Shown here piece after piece: positions 33,044 through 40,965 of a stretch of 64,000 bases of DNA. The translations under genes and the position numbers were made by a program. Source of the stretch: Vibrio mangrovi (GTDB lineage: Bacteria; Pseudomonadota; Gammaproteobacteria; Enterobacterales; Vibrionaceae); the NCBI RefSeq assembly GCF_024346955.1, contig NZ_AP024883.1, positions 1,984,001 through 2,048,000 on the forward strand, read 5' to 3'. Position 1 is the stretch's first letter, and each line of letters opens with the position of its first letter. The notes beneath the pieces were generated by a model, which made no database searches, was not told the DNA's origin, and worked only from the letters and a program-made list of their open reading frames with translations.

Positions 33044-34666
33044 ATGAAAATACTGACAAAACTCACCTTGAGTTTCTGCGGCCTGGGGCTTTTAACAGGC
33101 TGTAATGACCAGAATACCGATCATAGCGAAATCAGACAGACAGGATTCGTGTATTGTGGACAGGGAACGCCAAATACCTTCAATCCACAGTTGGTTGATA
33201 GTGGTATTACTGCGGAGGCACTTGGTCCACAGATTTACGACACTTTGCTTGTTCTGGATCCCAAGACACAGCGCCCCTCACCAAATCTGGCCGAACGCTG
33301 GACAGTAAATCAGCAAGGCACTGTTTATACATTCTATCTACGTCACAATGTGTCTTTTCAGAACACAAAATGGTTTACACCATCCCGCTATCTGAACGCC
33401 GATGATGTCGTGTTCAGTTTTGACAGGATTCTCAGCCCATACAATCCTTTTCATCATGTCGGAAACAGTACTTATCCGTGGTTTGCCGGAATCAATTTCA
33501 AACATTTGGTAAAAAGCATCGATGTCATTGATCCACTGACGATTCAGTTTACACTCCGGCGGCCCGACAATAGTTTCCTCGCAAATATTTCGACAACTCA
33601 TGCAGTCATTCTTTCTAAAGAATATGCTGATCAACTGATCTATGCCGATGAGAAACCGATGATTGACAGTCATCCGGTCGGAACCGGGCCTTTCTATCTT
33701 GATGAAATGCAAGTCAGTGATTTTATCCGGCTGAAAAGAAACCCGCTGTACTGGAAAGGACAACCGAAGATGCAGCAGGTTGTTTTTGATATTGCCCAGC
33801 GCGGAACAGGAACACTGGCAAAATTACTGCGTAATGAATGTGATGTGCTGAGTACACCAATCTCCAGTCAGATTCCAATCATCGAACAGCAGAAACATAT
33901 TTCGCTCAGTTCAACGCCAGCAATGAATGTTGCTTTTATTGCCGTCAATACCACTCATCCGGCAATTAGTGATTCCCGGGTTCGTAAAGCACTCAGTTTT
34001 GCGGTTAACCGGCAAAATATTCTGGATTCCGTTTATTACGGTACCGGGAGAATTGCTTATAACATCCTGCCACCAACCTCCTGGGCTTACCAGAAAGATA
34101 CCATTCAGGTCCGCTATGACCGTAATTACGCACTAGGACTTTTGCGTGATGCCGGGTTCAGCAGCGGATTAGAACTATCGATGCTGGTGCCTCTGGAACC
34201 GACAGCATATAACCCTAGCCCACGAAAAACGGCAGAGCTGATTCAGGCAAATCTGAAAAATATCGGAATTACCCTGCACCTGATTCCGGAAGAACGGATC
34301 GACAGGAAAAACCGGTCAGATTACACCGATGTGGATTTGTACCTGACAGGCTGGTCAGGGCGAACCGGTGATCCGGATAGCTTCCTGCGCCCGATTCTCT
34401 CTTGCGATGCCCGGGAAGAAGGGATTAATCTCTCCCGGTGGTGTAATGAAGATTTTGACTTCCTGCTAAATCTGGCACTGGAAGTTGAGCGGCCACGTTA
34501 TCGTCTGAATCTTTATAAACAGGCACAGAATATTGTTAATCAAGAGTTTCCCGTGATTCCTATCGCCCATGGCATGCAATTTAAGGCTTATAATGACTCA
34601 TTGACCGGCTTTCAGCTTAGCCCGTTCAACGTCCTGCCTTTTAATATGGTTGAGAGGATAAAATAA
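33044..34666 (+). CDS. sapA: Peptide ABC transporter substrate-binding lipoprotein SapA
   Basis: 540 aa (547 in E. coli). The start is the ATG at 33044, MKILTKLTLSFCGLGLLTGC, a lipoprotein signal with LLTGC; the reading frame extends 43 codons further upstream, overlapping pspF, but that text is not a signal sequence. The mature protein is a DppA/OppA-type binding protein: FVYCGQGTPNTFNPQLVDSG, DDVVFSFDRIL, VGTGPFYLDE and WSGRTGDPDSFLRP are family motifs. In enterobacteria SapA binds cationic antimicrobial peptides and haem. It is first of five overlapping genes. No strong ribosome binding site is visible. Confidence 0.93.
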   Translation: MKILTKLTLSFCGLGLLTGCNDQNTDHSEIRQTGFVYCGQGTPNTFNPQLVDSGITAEALGPQIYDTLLVLDPKTQRPSPNLAERWTVNQQGTVYTFYLRHNVSFQNTKWFTPSRYLNADDVVFSFDRILSPYNPFHHVGNSTYPWFAGINFKHLVKSIDVIDPLTIQFTLRRPDNSFLANISTTHAVILSKEYADQLIYADEKPMIDSHPVGTGPFYLDEMQVSDFIRLKRNPLYWKGQPKMQQVVFDIAQRGTGTLAKLLRNECDVLSTPISSQIPIIEQQKHISLSSTPAMNVAFIAVNTTHPAISDSRVRKALSFAVNRQNILDSVYYGTGRIAYNILPPTSWAYQKDTIQVRYDRNYALGLLRDAGFSSGLELSMLVPLEPTAYNPSPRKTAELIQANLKNIGITLHLIPEERIDRKNRSDYTDVDLYLTGWSGRTGDPDSFLRPILSCDAREEGINLSRWCNEDFDFLLNLALEVERPRYRLNLYKQAQNIVNQEFPVIPIAHGMQFKAYNDSLTGFQLSPFNVLPFNMVERIK

Positions 34667-35628
34667 TGCTTCTCTATGCAACCCGAAAATTTAATCTGTT
34701 TATGATCACTCTGCTGATTCTGACGCTGGTCGGGTACAGCATTCTCAGGTTTGATCCCTACTCTCACTGGGCACTGGAAAGCTTTTGGCAGGGATGGTTC
34801 ACCTATGTTTCCGAAATCAGCCAACTCAACTTTGGTATCAATAAATCAGGAACTCCGGTCATAGATGAACTCGCTGTTGTATTTCCTGCAACACTGGAAC
34901 TCTGCTTGTTTGCTTTTCTGATTTCATTAATTATCGGCATACCTATCGGGACTCTTGCAGGAATGAAACAAGGGAAATGGATTGATACAGTGATCTCTTT
35001 CTCTTCGATGTGCGGCTATTCTGCTCCTATTTATTGGATTGCCCTGATTCTGCTGTTAATTTTTTCTCTGAATTACGAAATTTTTCCGGTATCCGGACGA
35101 TATGACCTTCTTTATAATATTCAGCATGTAACTGGTTTTGCACTGATTGATGCTTTCCTGTCTAAGAGTGTCTACCGTCCTCAAATCCTGCAAAGTGTTA
35201 TCTCACATTTGATTTTGCCATGTACCGTTCTCGCTCTGGCGCCAACAACTCAGGTCATTCGTTTAATGCGGACATCTGTCGCAGATGTCATGAACCAGAA
35301 CTATATCCGGGTTGCCAGAATCCGGGGATTATCACAGTACCAAATTATCAGAGAACATGTCCTGCGTAACGCTATTCCACCGATTATCCCAAAGTTCGGC
35401 GTACAATTATCAACTATGCTGACATTTGCCATTATCACCGAGTCCATCTTTAACTGGCCGGGTATTGGCCGATGGCTTCTGGATGCTTTAGCCAATGAAG
35501 ACCTTGTTTCCATTCAGGCGGGTGTAATTGCTGTCTCGACTCTGGTTCTTACCGCAAACGTGTTATCTGACTTGCTCGGAGCACTAGTGAATCCGTTCGT
35601 AAGGAAAGCTTGGTATGCTAACAAATAA
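34666..35628 (+). CDS. sapB: Peptide ABC transporter permease SapB
   Basis: 320 aa, six membrane helices of the DppB type. ATLELCLFAFLISLIIGIPI starts the transport core, and VMNQNYIRVARIRGLSQYQI near residue 205 is the EAA loop that docks on the ATPase. The ATG overlaps the sapA stop by one base (TAATG), so translation is coupled. It pairs with SapC to form the inner-membrane channel. Confidence 0.94.
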   Translation: MLLYATRKFNLFMITLLILTLVGYSILRFDPYSHWALESFWQGWFTYVSEISQLNFGINKSGTPVIDELAVVFPATLELCLFAFLISLIIGIPIGTLAGMKQGKWIDTVISFSSMCGYSAPIYWIALILLLIFSLNYEIFPVSGRYDLLYNIQHVTGFALIDAFLSKSVYRPQILQSVISHLILPCTVLALAPTTQVIRLMRTSVADVMNQNYIRVARIRGLSQYQIIREHVLRNAIPPIIPKFGVQLSTMLTFAIITESIFNWPGIGRWLLDALANEDLVSIQAGVIAVSTLVLTANVLSDLLGALVNPFVRKAWYANK

Positions 35629-36502
35629 TATCTATCAGGAAGAGCATATCCCGACACAGTTCGAACGGTTCTGGCGTAGTTTCCGTAACAATAATCTGGC
35701 GATGTTCGGACTCTGGTGTCTTCTGGCACTACTTATCATTACGCTTGTTTCTCCCTGGCTGGCACCGCATGACGCGCAGGAACATACCAGCCACTTACTG
35801 GCACCACCTTCCTGGGATCCGGCTGGTTCTGTCGAGTATTTCTTTGGTACCGACGATCTGGGACGGGATATTCTGTCCCGTTTGATTGAAGGCTCCCGGC
35901 ACTCTTTCGGTAACGCTCTGCTAATTACTTTGCTGGCGACGTTTACAGGTTGTTCAATCGGCATTGCAGCAGGTATGACTTCAGGTCTGCTATCCAGTAT
36001 TCTGAATCACCTGATGGATACAATTATGTCGATTCCGTCATTACTGCTGGCCATCATATTTGTTGCAGTGCTTGGTATCGGTGAATTCAATATCCTGCTG
36101 GCAATCGGTCTGGCACTGGTTCCCCGGTTTATCCGTGCTGCCTATACAGCGGTTCACAATGAAGTTGAGAAAGACTACATCATGGCCGCCAGACTCGACG
36201 GAGCCAAAGATATTTATCTGCTTTGGTACTCGATTCTGCCCAATATCCTCTCTACGATTGTGTCAGAGATAAACTTTGCCATGACAGTTGCCATCTTAGA
36301 TATCACTTCTCTGGGCTTTCTGGGACTGGGAGCACAATCATCGACTTCCGAATGGGGAGCGATTCTGGGAGATTCCGTCGAGCTGCTTTATCTGGCTCCG
36401 TGGACCGTTGTTCTGCCCGGCCTGACAATTATGTTTACCATCATCATTGTTAACCTTGTCGGTGAAGGTGCACGTCAGTCACTCAATGAGGGAATCGAAT
36501 AA
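35615..36502 (+). CDS. sapC: Peptide ABC transporter permease SapC
   Basis: 295 aa, DppC type. An N-terminal helix (LAMFGLWCLLALLIITLVSP) leads into FGTDDLGRDILSRLIEGSRH, the conserved OppC-type motif, then five more helices. EVEKDYIMAARLDGAKDIYL near residue 190 is the EAA loop. The start overlaps the sapB end by 14 bp. It forms the channel with SapB. Confidence 0.94.
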   Translation: MLTNNIYQEEHIPTQFERFWRSFRNNNLAMFGLWCLLALLIITLVSPWLAPHDAQEHTSHLLAPPSWDPAGSVEYFFGTDDLGRDILSRLIEGSRHSFGNALLITLLATFTGCSIGIAAGMTSGLLSSILNHLMDTIMSIPSLLLAIIFVAVLGIGEFNILLAIGLALVPRFIRAAYTAVHNEVEKDYIMAARLDGAKDIYLLWYSILPNILSTIVSEINFAMTVAILDITSLGFLGLGAQSSTSEWGAILGDSVELLYLAPWTVVLPGLTIMFTIIIVNLVGEGARQSLNEGIE

Positions 36503-37497
36503 TGCCAATGCTGGATATTCGTCATCTGACGATTGAAATCGATACACCACAGGGATTAGTGAAAGCCGTTGATCGAATCAGCCTGACCATGAATGAAGGT
36601 GAAATCCGCGGTCTGGTTGGAGAATCAGGCTCAGGAAAAAGTCTGGTCGCCAAGGCCATTGTCGGCGTCTGTAAAGAGAACTGGCGTATTACGGCTGACC
36701 GGATGCGACTGGGCAATATCGATCTACTTCAACTCACTCCAAGAGAACGTCGCCGGGTCATTGCCCGGGATATTGCGATGATATTTCAGGAGCCTTCAAC
36801 CTGCCTCGACCCATCGGATGAAGTAGGAAAGCAACTGATCGAAGCAATTCCTGCTCATGCTTTTAAAGGATCCTGGTGGCAGCGTTTCTCATGGCGAAAA
36901 AAACAAGCTATCGCTTTACTACATAAAGTCGGTATCAAAGACCACCAGCGTATTTTAAAAAGTTATCCATATGAAATTACAGATGGTGAATGTCAGAAAG
37001 TCATGATAGCGATGGCAATTGCTACCAAACCAAAATTGCTGATAGCTGATGAGCCAACCAATGACCTCGACCCGATTACACAATCGCAGATACTCCGGCT
37101 GCTGAGCCGGATGAATCAGGTCAATAATACAACCATTCTGCTCATCGGGCATGATCTGACGACCATCACCCAATGGGCACACCGTATCACCGTCATGTAC
37201 TGCGGTCAGTCTATTGAGTCCGCAATGACAGAAAGCATCTTAGCCACACCAAAACACCCTTATACGGTTGCTTTGCTGACCGCAATGCCGGATTTCAGTT
37301 CATCCATTCCACATAAGCAGAAATTACACTCGCTGCCAGGTTCCATTCCACCGCTTCAGCATCTGCCAATTGGCTGCCGGCTTGGTCCAAGATGTCCTTA
37401 TGCTCAGCGTCAGTGTGTTGAAATGCCCAAAAGCCGTTGGATCAAGAACCACAAATACTCATGTCACTATCCGCTGAATATGGAGGAAACGCAGTGA
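36502..37497 (+). CDS. sapD: Peptide ABC transporter ATP-binding protein SapD
   Basis: 331 aa. Walker A GESGSGKSLV near residue 38 and Walker B LLIADEPTNDLD near 185 are intact, while the signature reads YEITDGECQKVMIA instead of LSGGQ, a deviation also typical of E. coli SapD. The C-terminal cysteine-containing oligopeptide-transport region (GCRLGPRCPYAQRQC) is present. The start overlaps the sapC stop (TAATG). In E. coli SapD also supports Trk potassium uptake. Confidence 0.94.
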   Translation: MPMLDIRHLTIEIDTPQGLVKAVDRISLTMNEGEIRGLVGESGSGKSLVAKAIVGVCKENWRITADRMRLGNIDLLQLTPRERRRVIARDIAMIFQEPSTCLDPSDEVGKQLIEAIPAHAFKGSWWQRFSWRKKQAIALLHKVGIKDHQRILKSYPYEITDGECQKVMIAMAIATKPKLLIADEPTNDLDPITQSQILRLLSRMNQVNNTTILLIGHDLTTITQWAHRITVMYCGQSIESAMTESILATPKHPYTVALLTAMPDFSSSIPHKQKLHSLPGSIPPLQHLPIGCRLGPRCPYAQRQCVEMPKSRWIKNHKYSCHYPLNMEETQ

Positions 37498-38291
37498 ACA
37501 TTCCTCTTCTGGAAGTTTCTGATTTATCAAAAACTTTTATTACCCGCTCCAATTTATTCAAAAAGAAAATCCATCACGCTGTGGAGTCGGTAAACTTTAC
37601 TCTGGAAGTCGGTCAGACTATCGGTTTCATCGGACAGAATGGTTCGGGTAAATCTACACTTGCCCGTATGCTGTCAGGTATGATTGAACCAACGACCGGA
37701 GAAATCCGTGTGAATGGCGAGCGGCTGGCGCACAAAGATTACGCCACCCGATGCAAATTAATCCGGATGATTTTTCAGGATCCAAACACTTCCCTGAATC
37801 CCAGAATTCAGATTGGCCGTATTCTGGAAGGCCCCCTGAAAAGAAATACCGAGATGTCTCCGGAAGATAGACAGAAACGGGTCAAAGATACTTTACTGCG
37901 CGTCGGTCTTCTGCCTGAACATGCTTACTTTTATCCTCAAATGCTGGCAACTGGTCAAAAACAGCGGGTATGTCTTGCCAGGGCACTGATTTTGCAGCCT
38001 TCAATCATTGTTGCCGATGAAGCATTGAATGGTTTAGACATGGCAATGCGTTCACAAATCATCAACCTGCTTATGGAATTACAGGATGAAATGGGGGTTT
38101 CCTTCGTCTATGTTTCCCAGCATTTAGGTGTCATCAGACACATTACCGACAAAATCATCGTGATGCATGAAGGCCGGGTTGTCGAATCCGGTTATACCGA
38201 AGAAGTTCTTTGCAATCCTCAGCATATTGTGACTCAACGAATGATTGAGAGTCACTTCAGCAGAATTCCGGAATTCGGTTCGGAAGACTGA
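37494..38291 (+). CDS. sapF: Peptide ABC transporter ATP-binding protein SapF
   Basis: 265 aa from a GTG at 37494 that overlaps the sapD stop (GTGA) and has GGAGG seven bases upstream. A frame 19 codons longer lies inside sapD and would need a TTG. Walker A GQNGSGKSTLARML near residue 50 and Walker B IIVADEALNGLDM near 175 are present; the signature is MLATGQKQRVCLARAL, the atypical form also seen in E. coli SapF. It pairs with SapD. Confidence 0.94.
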   Translation: MNIPLLEVSDLSKTFITRSNLFKKKIHHAVESVNFTLEVGQTIGFIGQNGSGKSTLARMLSGMIEPTTGEIRVNGERLAHKDYATRCKLIRMIFQDPNTSLNPRIQIGRILEGPLKRNTEMSPEDRQKRVKDTLLRVGLLPEHAYFYPQMLATGQKQRVCLARALILQPSIIVADEALNGLDMAMRSQIINLLMELQDEMGVSFVYVSQHLGVIRHITDKIIVMHEGRVVESGYTEEVLCNPQHIVTQRMIESHFSRIPEFGSED

Positions 38292-38292
38292 A

Positions 38293-39081
38293 ATGTACCG
38301 GTGGCAGCAATTGTGCTTGATATTCATGACGGTGTTCTTCAGCCAGAAAACCATCGCAGAGCTGCCAACCTGGGAAAATCCCCGCTTTATTCAGAATGCT
38401 TTCTTTCATGTCGCCCTCAACCATGAGTTTGCATCTCACGGCAAGCATCGTTTAGCAAAATGGAATCAACCTCTCCGGATATGGTTTCAGCATGATGTCG
38501 GAGAGCAACCACTACACGAAAAGCTGGCCCGTCTCCATCTGACCCAGCTGGAACAGTTAACACATCTGCCATTCCACATCGTTTCCCAACGGGCAGATGC
38601 CAACTTCATTTGGTATTTCACACGTCAGTCACTATGGCAAAAGATTGTCCGTGAAGAATTAGGCGCTACCGCGCTAAAAAATACCCACGGTTCCGTCTGT
38701 ATGTTTGGTGTGTCCGTCAATGCTGCCACTCAAGAGATTACCCATGCAACAGTGATTATTCCTGTCGATCAGGCCAGAGAACACGGTAAGCTACTTAGTT
38801 GTATTATTGAGGAATCGACACAGGCACTCGGATTGTTTAATGATTCGGAACAGGCTTATCCTTCAGTATTCAATGATCGGACCCCGGATGATTTCTTATC
38901 GCCGCTGGACATCATTCTGCTGGAATTACTCTATGAGCCATCTTTGCGTCCGGGAATGAATCAAAAGTCTCTCGAACCTTTGCTAAAACAGTTATTAGAG
39001 CAATATCAGCAGCAGGGAAAACTCAAACAAGCTTTATATCAGTCCAGACATGCACCTCTTGTCGAACAATTTGGAAATTAA
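38293..39081 (+). CDS. DUF2927 family exported protein
   Basis: 262 aa beginning one base after the sapF stop, at MYRWQQLCLIFMTVFFSQKT, which with AELP forms a signal peptide, so the protein is periplasmic. The region DQAREHGKLLSCIIEESTQA...LGLFNDSEQAYPSVFNDRTP matches the conserved core of DUF2927 as I recall it. No catalytic role is established for the family. Its position as sixth gene of the sap transcript suggests a link with peptide handling, but this is inference. A 153-bp gap follows before the fetB-like gene. Confidence 0.78.
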   Translation: MYRWQQLCLIFMTVFFSQKTIAELPTWENPRFIQNAFFHVALNHEFASHGKHRLAKWNQPLRIWFQHDVGEQPLHEKLARLHLTQLEQLTHLPFHIVSQRADANFIWYFTRQSLWQKIVREELGATALKNTHGSVCMFGVSVNAATQEITHATVIIPVDQAREHGKLLSCIIEESTQALGLFNDSEQAYPSVFNDRTPDDFLSPLDIILLELLYEPSLRPGMNQKSLEPLLKQLLEQYQQQGKLKQALYQSRHAPLVEQFGN

Positions 39082-39235
39082 CGGCAAATATGCTTCAGTG
39101 GTTTCAAAATCCTGTCATCAGAGTGAATTGAGATTATGTGAATATATTATCTCCACAAACACAAGATTCCGGTTGTTGCAGTCCTGGGAATTCCGCTAGA
39201 GTAATCATGTCGATAACGAGAAACAGATAAATGTA

Positions 39236-40036
39236 ATGAATAGTGTAATAGATGTTTCCTGGCTGCAGTTGGCGATGTTTAGCCTGACGCTGCTGATTCC
39301 TGTCGCAATGAGTGTTCAATACCGGCTCATGATTGGAAAAGATATTTTCATTTCCGTTCTTCGCATGGGAATCCAGCTTGGGTTGGTCGGTATCTATCTG
39401 GAGTATCTGTTTGCATTGAACAGCCTTGTGATTAATACCTGCTGGTTACTGGTTATTATCAGCGTCGGTGCCAGTTCAATCTTATCCAAGGCTAAGCTGC
39501 CGAAGACCCGTTTGCTTATTCCGCTCATGGCTGGTCTGACAATCGGTTTACTTCCTATATTGGTTATTCTGTGCGTTTTCATTGTCCAGCCTGTCCCCTT
39601 TTACAACACCCAGTATATGATTCCTCTGGCTGGAATGCTGATGGGAAATACACTCAGCGGTAACATTGTCGCACTACAAAATCTGTTTACCGCGTATCAG
39701 GAACGTAAAAGTGAGTATGAAGCAGCATTGTCTTTAGGAGCTTCACCACGCTATGCATCCAGGCCATTCATTCAGAATGCAATCCAAAAAGCCAACGCCC
39801 CTATTCTTGCCTCAATGGCAACTATCGGCTTAGTCACTTTGCCGGGGATGATGACTGGCCAAATTTTAGGCGGCTCATCCCCACTCATCGCCATCAAATA
39901 TCAGTTTATGATCATGGTCGCTATTTTAGTGGTTCTGAATATCTCTCTGGCACTTTCAATTGAATATATTCTTAAAGCAGCCCTGACTAAAGAAGGAAAA
40001 GTTCTGGTTCAGTTCAGAAAAAACGGCAATAGTTAA
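39236..40036 (+). CDS. fetB: FetB-like ABC transporter permease (UPF0014)
   Basis: 266 aa, about seven membrane helices. MIPLAGMLMGNTLSGNIVAL near residue 130 and EYEAALSLGASPRYASRPFI near 160 are the hallmarks of UPF0014, followed by LVTLPGMMTGQILGGSSPLI near 200. In E. coli FetB with the ATPase FetA exports iron and lowers oxidative stress. Here no fetA lies on either side: upstream is the DUF2927 gene, downstream an intergenic region and convergent pgsA. The partner ATPase must be elsewhere, or the protein is orphaned. The frame is intact, so it is probably functional. Confidence 0.85.
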   Translation: MNSVIDVSWLQLAMFSLTLLIPVAMSVQYRLMIGKDIFISVLRMGIQLGLVGIYLEYLFALNSLVINTCWLLVIISVGASSILSKAKLPKTRLLIPLMAGLTIGLLPILVILCVFIVQPVPFYNTQYMIPLAGMLMGNTLSGNIVALQNLFTAYQERKSEYEAALSLGASPRYASRPFIQNAIQKANAPILASMATIGLVTLPGMMTGQILGGSSPLIAIKYQFMIMVAILVVLNISLALSIEYILKAALTKEGKVLVQFRKNGNS

Positions 40037-40127
40037 CGCGCCAAAATCGTGCAAAATTTGTTCTCTTTTTGTGCATCTTCAGTTTTGAAATCAAACTGTT
40101 AATCTTACTCACTGGCTTTAAAACATC

Positions 40128-40150
40128 TTATCCACAGAAAATGTGGATAA
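40128..40150. promoter_or_regulatory. Inverted pair of perfect DnaA-box sequences
   Basis: TTATCCACA (40128-40136), spacer GAAAA, TGTGGATAA (40142-40150). Both halves equal the strongest DnaA box. As RNA the same bases could form a 9-bp hairpin without a T tract after the fetB stop, so a terminator-like role is an alternative. Confidence 0.55.
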
Positions 40151-40289
40151 CTGATATATATATTGATTAGCGTGATGTTTCTTTAATTCCACTCCTGGTA
40201 GAAGGAGAAAGTCTTCCTAAACATCTTCTCTTATCAATGAATACATTGCTGGCACACAAATTTATACAGACTCACCGAAAACAAATCAT

Positions 40290-40328
40290 AAAAAAGCCCT
40301 GATATGAACAATTCATATCAGGGTTTTC
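40290..40328 (-). terminator. Intrinsic terminator of pgsA
   Basis: CCCTGATATGAA (40297-40308) pairs perfectly with TTCATATCAGGG (40312-40323) around CAA. On the minus strand it continues into GCTTTTTTAT. The pgsA stop is about 35 bp upstream on that strand. It may also act on the plus strand (TTTTC). Confidence 0.9.
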
Positions 40329-40362
40329 TACAATTACTTTTTACATACCAAGCAACTACCGA

Positions 40363-40920
40363 TCAGTGATTCTCTTCACTCAGCAAATCATCTTTCGCAG
40401 CCAGTAAGTACTGACACATAGACCAGTAAGTCAGAATCGTTGCGACATAGATTGAGATATATCCCAGCCAAATCATCCAGTTATCATAACGCCAGATTAA
40501 CGCAAGCAACGCAAACATCTGAGTCATTGTTTTTACTTTTCCGACCCATGAAACCGCGACACTTGCCCGTTTCCCGATTTCCGCCATCCACTCCCGGAGT
40601 GCAGAAATGATAATCTCTCTGGCAATCATCGTTACAGCAGGAATCGTAATCCAGATATTGTGAAAGTGTTCGGTGATCAGGATTAGTGCTGTTGCAACCA
40701 GCACTTTGTCTGCCACAGGATCAATGAATGCACCGAAGCGGGATGTCTGTTGCAGTTTTCTTGCGAGCATACCATCGAGCCAATCGGTAATTCCCGCAAT
40801 CCAGAATACAACTGCCGCGGCAAATGAAGACCAGCTATATGGCAGATAGAAAGCGATAACGAATACCGGAATCAGAAAAAGTCGGATAAGGGACAATATG
40901 TTAGGAATATTTAAACGCAT
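40363..40920 (-). CDS. pgsA: CDP-diacylglycerol--glycerol-3-phosphate 3-phosphatidyltransferase
   Basis: 185 aa, the size of E. coli PgsA. DWLDGMLARKLQQTSRFGAF...IDPVADK near residue 45 is the complete CDP-alcohol phosphatidyltransferase motif (DGxxAR...GxxxDxxxD). It has four to six membrane helices. It makes phosphatidylglycerol phosphate, the committed step to phosphatidylglycerol, which cls (27512) later converts to cardiolipin. It lies 45 bp after uvrC on the same strand, as in other gamma-proteobacteria. Confidence 0.96.
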   Translation of the reverse strand: MRLNIPNILSLIRLFLIPVFVIAFYLPYSWSSFAAAVVFWIAGITDWLDGMLARKLQQTSRFGAFIDPVADKVLVATALILITEHFHNIWITIPAVTMIAREIIISALREWMAEIGKRASVAVSWVGKVKTMTQMFALLALIWRYDNWMIWLGYISIYVATILTYWSMCQYLLAAKDDLLSEENH

Positions 40921-40965
40921 ATGCTTCGCTCTTATTGTTCGCGCTGTTATGTTGCGGTATTTTCG

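Larger units (their letters stand above)
40037..40362. other. Intergenic region with DnaA boxes and the pgsA terminator
   Basis: About 325 bp between convergent fetB and pgsA. It has two facing consensus DnaA boxes (40128-40150), a following run ATATATAT (about 40156-40163) and the pgsA terminator near its right end. tRNA genes that follow pgsA in some gamma-proteobacteria are not here. Confidence 0.7.

Noticed and set aside
40128..40163. Interpretation of the DnaA-box pair as a replication origin
   Set aside because: No dnaA, rctB, parAB or gidA-type genes and no array of boxes or 13-mers; only two boxes are present.
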